A stretch of DNA of 64,000 nucleotides. Source: Pseudomonas maioricensis. Its GTDB lineage: Bacteria > Pseudomonadota > Gammaproteobacteria > Pseudomonadales > Pseudomonadaceae. The notes under the pieces were generated by a model that worked only from the letters and a program-made list of their open reading frames with translations, did not search any database and was not told the origin of the DNA. Below are positions 37,081 through 45,973 of the stretch, piece after piece. The stretch is taken from contig NZ_LOHG01000009.1 of the NCBI RefSeq assembly GCF_022790535.1, positions 137,083 through 201,082 on the forward strand, read 5' to 3'. The stretch's first letter is position 1. Each line of letters starts with the position of its first letter. A program made the translations under genes and the position numbers.

Positions 37081-38481
37081 TCACGCCAGCGGCGCGATCC
37101 CCAATGCTTGCGAGCACTCCAGTAATGAGCGGCGCTGGGTGTCGGCGTAGAGCTTGAGTTCGTTGATGGTGCTGCGCCCCAGTGCGCGTTCGAAGTCCTG
37201 CTGATTCGAACTGGTGCCGTAATGGGACTGCGCGTCATCGCCCAGGTTGGACTGGAAAATCCCCGCCGCGCTGACGGGCAGGAAGTCCTCATAGACCAGC
37301 GGCTCGAAGTGCACGTAACCCGCCTCGATCAACTGCTCAAGATCGGCGCTCTGCTGCACGCCTGCGCCCATCGCCACACCTTGCTCTGTAGCGAAGTAGC
37401 GGAAGTAAGCCAGATCCTGCGCACGCATCTGTTCGTAGCTGTCCGGGAACGCCGTGAAGGTTTTCCCCAGCAGTTCGGCATAGCGCACCGCGTTACCTTC
37501 GTTGGGGAATTCACCCAGCGCGCCCCGGGCCTCGTTCAGCAACTGGTCGTACAGCTCGCGGCCTTTAGGTGTAAGAGCCGCGCCACGTTGTTCTATTTCA
37601 CCGAAGCGTGCTGAGTGGCTGCCTGCTTCAGTGGCGGACTGACCGACAAACGTAATGGCTTCTTCCAGCGCCTTGAAACTGGTCTGGCGCAGCAGGATAG
37701 GGCACTCGCGACGCGGCGGACCTTCCACTACGGCCTTGGGCGTGATGCCTTTTTTGGGCATGCCGTCCTGCACCGTATCGATGTCCAGCGTGCGTGGCGT
37801 CAGGTGATTGATGTGCGGGCCGCGAAACGCCACCACGTCAGCAATCAGGCGATGTTGGGCGTTCAGCTGTTTGTACTGCTCCAGGCTCACGGTTGCAGTG
37901 CTGTGCCAGCGGAACGTTTCCAGCGCTTGCTCAACGAAGTCCAGCGCGTCGGCTTCAGTCAGGCCGCCGTCCAGTTCCGATTTTTCAATCAACTGCAGTG
38001 CGCGAGGAGTGAAGATGTTGCGCTTGCTCAGCACCTGACTGGCGAAATCCCGCAGTTCGGTATTGTCGATCAGCTCCAGGCGCAGCAGCGAGGTGAATAC
38101 CCGAAACGGGCTGACTTGCAGCGCGTGTTCATGCACGGCGCGAAAAGCCGTGGAATGCACGGGCACGCCCGCAGGGGTCAGGTCGTAGTAGCCCACGGGC
38201 TCCATCCCCATGACCGCAAACAGGCGGCTTAATGTGGCCAGTTCGGTCGCGGTGCCGACGCGGATTGCGCCATGGCGCTCCATGTCCAGACGCTGAATTT
38301 CGCCCGTCTGCTTCAAGCTCTGCGCAACCTGAGCGTTGCGCGCCAGCACGCCTTCGTTGGTCTCTGCGACCAGATCCATCAACGTCCCGTAGAGCGGCAC
38401 TTCGGTTTTGTACATGTCCGACATCGCACGGGAAAAGCGGGCGCGGATCTCGTCACGGTTAGCGAAGCTTGAAGCTGTCAT
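37081..38481 (-). CDS. hglS: 2-oxoadipate dioxygenase/decarboxylase (HglS, DUF1338)
   Basis: 466 residues, matching the DUF1338/YdcJ family whose P. putida member HglS converts 2-oxoadipate to D-2-hydroxyglutarate in lysine breakdown. The Fe(II) ligands expected for the family are visible: His70 (MERHGAIRV), His226 (GPHINHLTPR) and the glutamate at about 295 (RFGEIEQRG); Arg74 is also present. The start is the ATG at 38481, with AGGAG upstream; the open frame to 38541 is unsupported. The nearby AmaA-like oxidase and class III aminotransferase fit the same pathway. Confidence 0.9.
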   Translation of the reverse strand: MTASSFANRDEIRARFSRAMSDMYKTEVPLYGTLMDLVAETNEGVLARNAQVAQSLKQTGEIQRLDMERHGAIRVGTATELATLSRLFAVMGMEPVGYYDLTPAGVPVHSTAFRAVHEHALQVSPFRVFTSLLRLELIDNTELRDFASQVLSKRNIFTPRALQLIEKSELDGGLTEADALDFVEQALETFRWHSTATVSLEQYKQLNAQHRLIADVVAFRGPHINHLTPRTLDIDTVQDGMPKKGITPKAVVEGPPRRECPILLRQTSFKALEEAITFVGQSATEAGSHSARFGEIEQRGAALTPKGRELYDQLLNEARGALGEFPNEGNAVRYAELLGKTFTAFPDSYEQMRAQDLAYFRYFATEQGVAMGAGVQQSADLEQLIEAGYVHFEPLVYEDFLPVSAAGIFQSNLGDDAQSHYGTSSNQQDFERALGRSTINELKLYADTQRRSLLECSQALGIAPLA

Positions 38482-38565
38482 TGCAGGGATTCTCCTATTA
38501 TTCGCAATCAGGCCTTGCTGGCCTATATCGGCGCAATCCACGGTTGCAGGTATTGGAATGGCGTT

Positions 38566-38659
38566 TATGTGGGAGCAGAGCTTGCTCGCGATTCAGACAC
38601 CTCGGTTTGCCTGATGCACCGAGTTGCCAGAATCGCGGGCAAGCCTCGCTCCCACATAG
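38566..38659. repeat. REP inverted-repeat element
   Basis: Arms 38566-38593 and 38631-38658, GCTTGCTCGCGA family; lies between hglS and the aminotransferase. Confidence 0.85.
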
Positions 38660-38761
38660 ATCGCGCAATACTCGGCGTCGTGATCAACCATTGAGCTTGC
38701 AGGCTAAAAGGTACTCAAACATTCCATAGGCTAGCTGGGAGAGCGTTTTATCCACTGATGA

Positions 38762-40012
38762 TTATTCCAACCCAGCCAGACACTGCTCAAAAATATCCAG
38801 CCCTTCGCGCATCACCTCTGGCTCAATCGTCAACGGTGCCAGCAGGCGGATGATGTGCCGCGACTTGCCGCTGGGCATCAGCAACAGCCCCGCGTTACGA
38901 GCCGCTTCCAGCAATTGCGCCAACTGCCGTGTGCCGGGCGCGCCGTCGGCGGTGATCAATTCGATACCGCGCATGGCGCCAACGCCTGTCAGCCGTCCAA
39001 GATACGGCGACAGTTTGTTGGCCAGCCATGCTTCGTAACGGCTGACGATCATGTTTTCCTGCATCTCGCCCCAGGCCGACAGGTTCTCGTCGTTCAACTG
39101 GTCGAGGCTGGCGATACCCGCCGCGCAGGCAATCGGGTTGCCGGAATACGTACCGCCAAGGCCACCTTTAGGCAGCGTATCCATCAATGCCCGACGCCCG
39201 ACCACCGCGCCCATCGGGATGCCGCCTGCAATGCTTTTGCCCAGCAAGATCAAGTCGGGTTCTATACCCAGCCTCGTAAAGGCAAAGCGCTGCCCGGTAC
39301 GCCCAAAGCCTGACTGGATTTCATCAGCGATCAGCAGGATGCCCTTGTCGTCACAGAACCTGCGCAACGCCTGAGCGAAGTCGGGCTGCATGGCCAGAAA
39401 ACCCCCTTCACCCTGAACCGCTTCGAAGATGAAACAGGCCACATCGTTGACGTCGATTTCAACGCTGAACAGCCGATCAAGCGCCTTGAGCGCCTGTTCG
39501 GTAGTGACGTCGTTGTCTTTGCTCGGATAGGGAATGTGAAACACCGGGCCAGGCAACACGCCGACTTTCTGCTTGTACGGCGCGACTTTGCCATTGAGGT
39601 TCAACGTGGCCAGCGTGCGGCCATGAAAACCGCCGTCAAAGGCGATAACCGCAGTTTTACCCGTGGCGCCGCGCACGATCTTCAGCGCGTTTTCGGCAGC
39701 TTCAGCTCCGCTGTTGGTGAGCATGCCGCTGAGCGGATAAGACACCGGGACAAACTTCTCCAGCTTGTCCATGAACTTGACGTAGGGCTCATGAGGCACG
39801 GCATTGAAGCAGTAGTGTGTGAGTCGGGTGGCCTGATCCTGAATAGCGGCCACCACCTGAGCATTGGTATGCCCTAGATTGAGCACCCCAATACCGCCAA
39901 CAAAGTCGATGTAGCGCTTATTGTCGGTGTCCCATACTTCGGCGTTTTTACCGTGGGAGAGTGTCAGCGGATGAACATGAGAAATCGACTGACTGATGTT
40001 TTCGCGACTCAT
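38762..40012 (-). CDS. Class III aminotransferase (probable 2-aminoadipate or 4-aminobutyrate transaminase)
   Basis: 416-residue PLP enzyme. PLP Lys259 is in LLGKSIAGG, the cofactor aspartate Asp230 in LIADEIQSGFGRTG, and the phosphate-binding SGAEAAENA is at 101-109. Databases would call it 4-aminobutyrate or aspartate aminotransferase. P. putida uses a class III enzyme (PP_4108) to turn 2-aminoadipate into 2-oxoadipate, the HglS substrate, and the position beside hglS supports that role here. The ATG at 40012 is preferred over a TTG six bases upstream. Confidence 0.85.
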   Translation of the reverse strand: MSRENISQSISHVHPLTLSHGKNAEVWDTDNKRYIDFVGGIGVLNLGHTNAQVVAAIQDQATRLTHYCFNAVPHEPYVKFMDKLEKFVPVSYPLSGMLTNSGAEAAENALKIVRGATGKTAVIAFDGGFHGRTLATLNLNGKVAPYKQKVGVLPGPVFHIPYPSKDNDVTTEQALKALDRLFSVEIDVNDVACFIFEAVQGEGGFLAMQPDFAQALRRFCDDKGILLIADEIQSGFGRTGQRFAFTRLGIEPDLILLGKSIAGGIPMGAVVGRRALMDTLPKGGLGGTYSGNPIACAAGIASLDQLNDENLSAWGEMQENMIVSRYEAWLANKLSPYLGRLTGVGAMRGIELITADGAPGTRQLAQLLEAARNAGLLLMPSGKSRHIIRLLAPLTIEPEVMREGLDIFEQCLAGLE

Positions 40013-40309
40013 TATCAATGTCTGCCCAGAGAGAGTGCGCCTATATAAGCGAGTAAAGCCAATCCCTCACAAGCGAAATAAACTCGCGGCGTTATTCCAA
40101 TAATTCGGGACGTGTTGATGATTGACAGACCGCGTCTGTAGGAGGGAGCTTGCTCGCGATGCTTTTTTCCATTCAGAGAACGACTCCCAGGCAGGACGCC
40201 ATCGCGAGCAAGCTCACTCCTACAGGTGATCACTTAACCTGTGGAAGCGAGGCAGGGACTGGGCCGCATCCGGACGATGAACAATGACGCGATATGTCTG
40301 ATGCCCAAC
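40013..40309. other. Intergenic region with REP pair
   Basis: About 300 bases between the aminotransferase and the cupin gene; the REP pair at 40136-40225 is its main feature. The aminotransferase promoter should lie at 40013-40130, but no boxes are obvious. Confidence 0.6.
40136..40225. repeat. REP inverted-repeat element
   Basis: Arms 40136-40160 and 40201-40225, GCTTGCTCGCGAT core. Confidence 0.85.
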
Positions 40310-40696
40310 TCAAATCCACACATCATTAACCGCCGTCCGGTCACTCTCCTCATGCCCGGTATTCAATACTCCGCGCGGTTCGATCAGCAGCAGTTTCACT
40401 TCTTGCTCAGCATAGGGTTTGTGCTCGATGCCTTTACCAACGACATACATCTCACCGGCAGCCACCGTGACAAACCCGTCACGAAAATCGATGCGCAATT
40501 CGCCTTCAAGAATAATGAACGTCTCATCGGTATCGGTATGGGAGTGCCAGATAAAGTCACCCTGGATCTTCACCACTTTGAACTGATAGTCGTTCATTTC
40601 GGCCACGACTTTTGGCGTCCATTGCTCATTGAACAGCGCATATTTGGCGGCGAAATTAACCGGGGTGTAGGGCGGGGCAGAACAGGTGCTGGTCAT
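40310..40696 (-). CDS. Small cupin-domain protein
   Basis: 128 residues with one cupin barrel: motif 1 is DFIWHSHTDTDETFIILEGE, with His/His/Glu metal ligands, and motif 2 is MYVVGKGIEHKPYAEQEVKL. Likely metal-binding; enzyme or sensor role unknown. Lies 90 bases after an AraC-type regulator on the same strand, which may control it. Confidence 0.82.
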   Translation of the reverse strand: MTSTCSAPPYTPVNFAAKYALFNEQWTPKVVAEMNDYQFKVVKIQGDFIWHSHTDTDETFIILEGELRIDFRDGFVTVAAGEMYVVGKGIEHKPYAEQEVKLLLIEPRGVLNTGHEESDRTAVNDVWI

Positions 40697-40786
40697 GGTC
40701 GGTGCTCACGGTTGATTGAGAGGCCACAACCTTAGCGAGCCACACATGACCCGTATTGCATGATCGTGCAGCTTTGGCGGTCGCTG

Positions 40787-41596
40787 TCAGCTGCGGCCGA
40801 GCATCTTCAGCCAGCGGGCGGGCGAGATACCAAACGCTTGGCTGTATTGGCGCGTCATGTGGCTCTGATCGAAGAAACCACAGGCCAGCGCAGCGTCACT
40901 CAACGGTTGGCCTGCAACCAGTAAACGACGCACTTCGGCCAGGCGGCGCTGGGTGATGTAGCGATAGGGACTGGTGCCATACAACGCGCGAAAATCCCGC
41001 GACAGACTCCAGCGATCACGCCCGCTGGCCTGCACCAGATCGTCCAGCGTAATGACCTGATCCAGCGCGTCATGAATGTAAATCCGCGCCCGCTCTGCCG
41101 CTGCATAGTCCAGCGCCCGCCGACCACGCTTATTGCCCGCAGCCACATCCAGCGCCTGCGCCAGGTCGTAAATGGCGTCCTCTTCTTCAAGTGGATCCAG
41201 CGCGTTATCCATGCTTTGCAGCAAAGCACTGGTCGCCGCAAACAAGCGTGGATCGCTGGACAAACCACCCGCCACAAAGGGCAATGACTTGCCGCCCAAC
41301 ACTTGTTGAATCAGTGAGGGTTCGATGTAAAACATTCGGTAGTGAAAGCCTGCATCGGTCCCGGCCTCGCCGTCATGGACTTCATCCGGGTGCAAAACCA
41401 TCGTGCCACCGGCCAGGCTGTGGCGGTAATCGTTGCGGTAATGAAAACTCTGCACACCCGCCAGCGTGCGCCCGATGGCGTAGGTGTCGTGCCGATGAGG
41501 CGTGTAGCCGTGCCCGCCGAAGTAAGCCTCGATCCGTTCCATCTTCCGCGACTGCGGCGCGCGCACCAGCCAGTCGCGTTTGTTTTGTGTGGTCAT
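40787..41596 (-). CDS. AraC-family transcriptional regulator
   Basis: 269 residues from the ATG at 41596; a GTG at 41608 is four codons earlier. N-terminal cupin-like arm (PHRHDTYAIGRTLAG), C-terminal pair of helix-turn-helix motifs (ITLDDLVQASGRDRWSLSRDF and AALACGFFDQSHMTRQYSQ-type block) ending in the usual PARW signature (GISPARWLKML). Inducer unknown. Confidence 0.88.
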   Translation of the reverse strand: MTTQNKRDWLVRAPQSRKMERIEAYFGGHGYTPHRHDTYAIGRTLAGVQSFHYRNDYRHSLAGGTMVLHPDEVHDGEAGTDAGFHYRMFYIEPSLIQQVLGGKSLPFVAGGLSSDPRLFAATSALLQSMDNALDPLEEEDAIYDLAQALDVAAGNKRGRRALDYAAAERARIYIHDALDQVITLDDLVQASGRDRWSLSRDFRALYGTSPYRYITQRRLAEVRRLLVAGQPLSDAALACGFFDQSHMTRQYSQAFGISPARWLKMLGRS

Positions 41597-41683
41597 GGAG
41601 GTTTGCACCCCAAGGTTACGATGGGCACACGATAGCTAAAAAACAGGGGAGAAGGGGCAAGTAAATGCGGGGAGTCGGGAATT

Positions 41684-41770
41684 TGCAGGAGTGAGCTTGC
41701 TCGCGATAGCGTCAGCTCAGGCGATGATTTTCGACGGAGAAGTCGAATCGCGAGCAAGCTCACTCCTACA
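41684..41770. repeat. REP inverted-repeat element
   Basis: Arms 41684-41706 and 41748-41770 are inverted repeats; GCTTGCTCGCGA family with GTGAGC shoulder. Confidence 0.85.
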
Positions 41771-41800
41771 AAAACAACACGTATCTGAACTTGCTCAGCG

Positions 41801-41885
41801 CCTGTAGGAGCTGCCGAAGGCTGCGATCGCGGTATGCCAGGGAGACTGCTATCGGCGCCGTCGTAACCTCCGACAACGCCTACAG
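41801..41885. repeat. Degenerate REP element, GCCGAAGGCTGCGA family
   Basis: Intact left arm (41801-41827) and a decayed right arm ending GCCTACAG at 41885. Confidence 0.65.
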
Positions 41886-41946
41886 AAATAGCACCGGCTA
41901 AGCGCTTGACCGTGAATAGAGTTCCTACAGGGCTTTGGTGCTTAGA

Positions 41947-42699
41947 TCAAAACGCCAGGCCGACCTTCACGCCATACTCATCGCGCTTGAGTTTGGTGTT
42001 ATCAGCCACGTCCGAATCCTCGTCGAGCTTGTATTCGGAGCGGGTGTAATAGACGCCAGCGGTCAGAGGTAGAGAGCCGTTCTGGTTCATCAGGAAGCTG
42101 ACTTCGGCATAAGGGTTGGTGCGGTCCTTGAGGTCGACGGTGTCGCTGCCCAGATCATTCACCTTGATGTACGTATCGGAGTTGATCGTGCGGCGTGCGC
42201 CCAGCTCAACACGCATCGTGCCTTGATCGAACTTATGGTTGTAACCCAGCGCAGCTTTGGCAAACGGCGAGCGGGCGGTCATTTCGATGTCGTACTCGTC
42301 AGAGTCCGGCTCGTAACGCGTCCAGCCATAACCACCCCCGACAATCACGTCCACGAAGTTGCGCGCATCCAGTGCCGCACGCCAGCCCAGGTCTACATCA
42401 CCTTGGCCTTCCTTGAGCTTGTTGTCGCTCTTCTTGCCGTACTTGGCCTCAACACCCGCCTGATAAATAAAGCCCGACTCGGCCGTCAGTTTGTTACCGA
42501 AATTGAAAAACAAACCCGCCTGGGGCATGTGCTCTTTATCCGACTCGCTGCCGCCTTCCAGCTTGAAGTCACCGTAACTGCCCAGCAAACCGGCGATGAA
42601 AATCGGGTCGGTGGAGGATGCAGCCATCGCGTAAGGCGCGGTCAGCAGAGCGGTGAGGGCGGAGAGTTTCAGCAGGCGAGGGGCAAAACGAATAGACAC
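41947..42699 (-). CDS. YfaZ-family outer-membrane beta-barrel protein
   Basis: 250 residues with a signal peptide (1-26, ends PYAMA). Alternating amphipathic strands run to a C-terminal phenylalanine (YGVKVGLAF), the barrel-assembly signal. The family is small and its function unknown. Standalone gene flanked by REPs on the 3' side. Confidence 0.82.
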   Translation of the reverse strand: MSIRFAPRLLKLSALTALLTAPYAMAASSTDPIFIAGLLGSYGDFKLEGGSESDKEHMPQAGLFFNFGNKLTAESGFIYQAGVEAKYGKKSDNKLKEGQGDVDLGWRAALDARNFVDVIVGGGYGWTRYEPDSDEYDIEMTARSPFAKAALGYNHKFDQGTMRVELGARRTINSDTYIKVNDLGSDTVDLKDRTNPYAEVSFLMNQNGSLPLTAGVYYTRSEYKLDEDSDVADNTKLKRDEYGVKVGLAF

Positions 42700-42933
42700 T
42701 TTTCAACTCCTTGTGAAAAAAATGTGAAAACAAAGCGTCTGGTTCGAGGGGATCGGGCGGGAGAAGTTCGGGGGCTGGTGTAGGAAAATGCCGCTGCCTC
42801 GACATTCCTGCAGTGCACCCAGCGGACGGCATTGGCAGAAATTAAGACAGATCCTACAAAGCTTCGCGTTGATGGATGAGACGACGAGGTAACGTATGAT
42901 TGCCGTCTTATCGAAATCACCAAGGACCCAGCC

Positions 42934-43293
42934 ATGCCGACGTTGAGCAAACGCGATCAGGCCCGTATCGAACGTCGCCTGGCGTCTACCCTGACCGAAG
43001 CGTGCGAAACCGCAAAAGCGGAAATCGTTGGTTTCTCCTGGCTGACCCACGAAGTGGATTACGCGGCATTCCCCGCCAGCCTGCGCGTGGTGTGGATCTT
43101 CGATACACAAGCGCAAAAAGATCAGGCGCTCGCCACTGGCCAGCGTGAGCGCATGGTTGAGCTGACTGCCCAGGCATTGGAAGACGCAGAAATCGTCATT
43201 GCCGATGTGAGCAAACGCGTGCAATTCGACAGCGAAGAGCAATGCCAGCGCGCCAACGGCGGCAACTGGCAACAACGCCTGGCTCGGGGCTGA
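42934..43293 (+). CDS. Conserved hypothetical protein (often labelled Fis-family regulator)
   Basis: 119 residues. Start ATG 42934 follows AAGGAC. Soluble alpha/beta protein beginning LSKRDQARIERRLASTLTE, with a central SLRVVWIFDTQAQKDQAL. The public label Fis family regulator seems unjustified: I see no helix-turn-helix. It is three bases from the DUF1289 gene and co-transcribed with it. Confidence 0.75.
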   Translation: MPTLSKRDQARIERRLASTLTEACETAKAEIVGFSWLTHEVDYAAFPASLRVVWIFDTQAQKDQALATGQRERMVELTAQALEDAEIVIADVSKRVQFDSEEQCQRANGGNWQQRLARG

Positions 43294-43296
43294 AGC

Positions 43297-43479
43297 ATGG
43301 CCAAGGACATCGAGAACCCCTGTACCTCTGTTTGCCAGTTGAGTGGCGACTTATGTGTGAGCTGCGGCCGTAACAAAGAAGACATCCGCAAATGGCGGCG
43401 AATGAACCGTCCCGAGAAAATGGCCGCCGTGCAGCGCGCCAGTCAGCGACTGAAAAGCCTGAATAAAAAGAAAGGATAG
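43297..43479 (+). CDS. DUF1289 Cys-rich small protein
   Basis: 60 residues. Four cysteines in the family pattern NPCTSVCQLSGDLCVSCGRN (C9, C13, C20, C23), suggesting a small metal or iron-sulfur site, and a basic C-terminus. Function unknown. Starts three bases after the upstream stop. Confidence 0.85.
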   Translation: MAKDIENPCTSVCQLSGDLCVSCGRNKEDIRKWRRMNRPEKMAAVQRASQRLKSLNKKKG

Positions 43480-43564
43480 GCACGCGTTGTCAGGCGCTGT
43501 GAAAGCCGCTGCCCTCTGCAATACTTCTTGAAAATCGTCACCCGACTTGTCGCCAGGGAAAATC

Positions 43565-44113
43565 ATGAAAACAAAAAGCCTGATGTTCTTGTGTCTGTTC
43601 AGTGTGCTCGGAGCCTTGCAGGCGAACGCCGCGGATAAATCCTGTGCTGAGGCCATTGGCGACAAGCGCTCGGCACTGCTCGTGAAGCAATGCATCAGCG
43701 TGTCGCCCGCCACACATCCACCGTGCAACGCGGCCAACAGCTGCGAAATGATCAACAGCGAAGTCGAACGCGGTTGCGGCATGTTGAGCGACGACGCGAG
43801 CGCGCCGGACTTCTGCACGTTCGCCCTCACAAAACCTGAAACCTTCCAGGGCGCATTAATCTCCGGCAGCGGAATCGAGGACCACACCGTCACCGTGCTG
43901 CTCAATGACGGCCGGCGCTTCACCGCCTATTGCGACGGCAAATGCGGTTCGTGGTTTATCGCCGAAGACGAAGGGGAGGCCACCTTGCTGCCCAATATCG
44001 TGGGCCGCAACGTCAAAGTCACCGTGGCGAGTGAGCCCAACAAAGACCGCATCGCCGGGCCTGCAGAAGATGAGAAGTTGGTGTTTGTGAAGAAGATTGA
44101 GTTGGTTAAGTAA
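43565..44113 (+). CDS. Periplasmic Cys-rich hypothetical protein
   Basis: 182 residues from the ATG at 43565 (AGGGA upstream). Signal peptide 1-20 (ends LQANA). The first half has seven or so cysteines (DKSCAEAIGD, KQCISVS, PPCNAANSCEM, GCGMLSDD, DFCTF), probably disulfide-linked; the second half is a small beta domain (FTAYCDGKCGSWFI). No family recognised. Confidence 0.75.
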   Translation: MKTKSLMFLCLFSVLGALQANAADKSCAEAIGDKRSALLVKQCISVSPATHPPCNAANSCEMINSEVERGCGMLSDDASAPDFCTFALTKPETFQGALISGSGIEDHTVTVLLNDGRRFTAYCDGKCGSWFIAEDEGEATLLPNIVGRNVKVTVASEPNKDRIAGPAEDEKLVFVKKIELVK

Positions 44114-44129
44114 CACGCCGACTTCTGAC

Positions 44130-44205
44130 GTGTAGGAGCTGCCGAAGGCTGCGATTTGCCATGCGCCAGGATTGACGCCTTCGCAGCCTTCGGCAGCTCC
44201 TACAA
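44130..44205. repeat. REP inverted-repeat element, GCCGAAGGCTGCGA family
   Basis: Perfect 24-base arms 44131-44154 and 44181-44204, followed on the + strand by AAAAAA. Confidence 0.88.
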
Positions 44206-44260
44206 AAAATATATTCCAGATAGGGGTTGATGGCGCTAAGGCTGCGACTGCGGCTAACCT

Positions 44261-44509
44261 CTACTTCTGCGGCTCAAACGCCTCAAGCCGCGCCTGCACC
44301 GCATCGTCGAAAATCATGTACAGCGCTTCAACATCACTCGGTCGCAAGCGCTTGGCCGTCTCCAGCCCAAGGATGAAAGCGATCTGTAACTCGCCCTCGC
44401 TCTCAATATCTTCGCGGGTGCTGGCGGCATCCAGAGAGCGGAGCAGCTTATCAATGGGCCCACGAATAGGCTTTGGCAGCCTTAACAGGTCCAGCCGTTC
44501 TTGTGGCAT
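44261..44509 (-). CDS. Small conserved hypothetical protein
   Basis: 82 residues from the ATG at 44509, chosen for its GGAGAG site seven bases upstream; the frame stays open to 44734, but that extension crosses a REP element. Mostly helical and charged (PIRGPIDKLLRSLDAAST, then ELQIAFILGLETAKRL). No known function. Confidence 0.65.
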   Translation of the reverse strand: MPQERLDLLRLPKPIRGPIDKLLRSLDAASTREDIESEGELQIAFILGLETAKRLRPSDVEALYMIFDDAVQARLEAFEPQK

Positions 44510-44842
44510 TACGCTCTCCAGGCCATCGACCGGGTCGAGGGCGGTTAGTAAGCCGATCATAGTGGGCCAAAACGGGCGGGAAGGGGATAGAAAAAGCGAC
44601 GTAATGTTTGGGACAGCCCCACAGCGCAAATTCTTCGGTTGCTGTCTTTGTGCCCATGGCGCCACGCTGTCGGGCGGCAGATACAGGACCGGTGGGACCG
44701 GATTCATCCGGGAAGAGGCCAGTGCATCCGCCACATCATCGTTGTGTGGAATGCCGCCTTCCCGGATGAATCCGGTCCCACCGGTTCTGTGTAGCTTCAG
44801 ATAATTAAGTGTTGTTGGCAGGAGTGACCGCAGGAGTGTCTG
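44510..44842. other. Gene-free region with REP pair
   Basis: About 330 bases between two minus-strand genes; the REP pair 44683-44790 occupies a third of it. The stretch 44510-44680 should hold the promoter of the 82-residue gene; nothing clear is visible. Confidence 0.55.
44683..44790. repeat. REP element, family ACCGGATTCATCCGGGA
   Basis: Perfect 28-base arms at 44688-44715 and 44758-44785. Same class as the element at 34580 but with a different inner core. Confidence 0.88.
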
Positions 44843-45349
44843 CTACGCACCCGGCTTCACCCGCTCTATCAAGTCATTCAGCACATACGTGTCCAGAAAT
44901 GCCTTCACCTGCGTGACCTGCCCGTCCTTGAATGTCAGGTGCCACAGGTAATTATTTCGGTACGGCTGCTGATCAATGGCTGTGGCTTCACCGTTCCACA
45001 GCACAACCACCACATCGCCTTCAGCCACGATGCTCAAAACGGTTGGTTTGATAGGGGTGGCCAGTCGCGCACTGATCGGCTTTACCGCTCGCTCCAGAAA
45101 GTCCTTTTTACCTTGGTACACGCCAGAGACAGGGCTGGAACCGGCGACGGTCCACTCAGTGTCAGGCGTTAACAGATCGAACGTTGTGCCCTTGCCTTGC
45201 TGCCAGTTCACAAACGATTGACGGACCAACTCGGCGTTTGAATGCGCAGCTGATTTGTCCGTCGCCCATGCTGCGCTCGTCAAAAGCACAGCAAGCAGAG
45301 CAGCAGCCTGAACTCGAAAAACCGTTTTCACCCATGCAGTCATGACCAT
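44843..45349 (-). CDS. Periplasmic NTF2/SnoaL-like protein
   Basis: 168 residues. Signal peptide about 1-29 (ends SAAWA). The rest is a SnoaL/NTF2-like fold (NAELVRQSFVNWQQGKGTTF; WTVAGSSPVSGVYQGKKDF; NNYLWHLTFKDGQVTQVKAF). Such proteins bind or isomerise small hydrophobic ligands; ligand unknown. Either the ATG at 45349 or 45343 can be the start; both are served by the same GGAG. Confidence 0.75.
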   Translation of the reverse strand: MVMTAWVKTVFRVQAAALLAVLLTSAAWATDKSAAHSNAELVRQSFVNWQQGKGTTFDLLTPDTEWTVAGSSPVSGVYQGKKDFLERAVKPISARLATPIKPTVLSIVAEGDVVVVLWNGEATAIDQQPYRNNYLWHLTFKDGQVTQVKAFLDTYVLNDLIERVKPGA

Positions 45350-45681
45350 TCACTCCATTGCGGTTGTAGGGATTCTTGTCTAGAAGACCCTAACCCGCAG
45401 GTGGGCTGGTGGTGTAGCTCGATACTGCCTGGAGATTGCCTGATGCTGCATTCTTCAAGCAGGCTACATATGCGTATTGTTTTACGTATGACAGTGCGTA
45501 TAATCTGCAAGCGCTGCAACCTACGATCAGGGCCAATTTACAGGCCTGCTAACCTGCGAACGTTATGAATCAGAGCACGTGTTCAACGTGCAGATGCATT
45601 CAATCTACGAACATTATGAATTTACGCGCGTACTCATCCTGCGAACGTATTCAACCACGAACATACCGAGGCATTAAGCGC
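45350..45681 (+). promoter_or_regulatory. Promoter and repeat-bearing leader of the toxin-antitoxin pair
   Basis: A good sigma-70 promoter is visible: TTGTTT (45477-45482), 16-base spacer, TATAAT (45499-45504). Downstream, a motif close to CCTGCGAACGTTATGAAT recurs at 45551, 45602 and 45635, with shorter forms at 45518 and 45653. These may be binding sites of the antitoxin. Confidence 0.6.
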
Positions 45682-45963
45682 ATGAGTGCACTCCTGGACC
45701 GAGCTGAGCAGGCGGTATCCGCAACAGCAATGGTGCGTGGCTTCAGTGCGAAATTGAAGGAAGTCACCAGTGGAGTGATTACTCACCTGGTGATTTTCAA
45801 GGACAACGAGCCCGCGGCAGTGCTGATAGGTGTAGACGCCTACCAGGCCTTGCAGGACGAGCTCGAAGACCTTCGCGCTGAACGCCTGGCCATTGAGCGC
45901 CTGCCCACCTTGAACGATCAGAACACAGTGAGCCTTGAGGATATGGAGGCTCGCTTCAAGTAG
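45682..45963 (+). CDS. RelB/Phd-like antitoxin
   Basis: 93 residues from the ATG at 45682; the frame opens earlier but runs through the leader repeats. N-terminal DNA-binding part (AEQAVSATAMVRGFSAKLKEV) and the block VIFKDNEPAAVLIGVDAYQAL typical of Phd/YefM/RelB antitoxins, then an acidic tail that would wrap the toxin. It probably represses its own promoter. The toxin gene starts ten bases after its stop. Confidence 0.85.
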   Translation: MSALLDRAEQAVSATAMVRGFSAKLKEVTSGVITHLVIFKDNEPAAVLIGVDAYQALQDELEDLRAERLAIERLPTLNDQNTVSLEDMEARFK

Positions 45964-45973
45964 GCATCAGCCA

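Larger units (their letters stand above)
41597..41946. other. Gene-free region with two REP elements
   Basis: About 350 bases between the AraC gene and yfaZ-like gene. Holds a perfect REP pair at 41684-41770 and a second, half-degenerate element at 41801-41885. No reading frame of interest. Confidence 0.65.
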
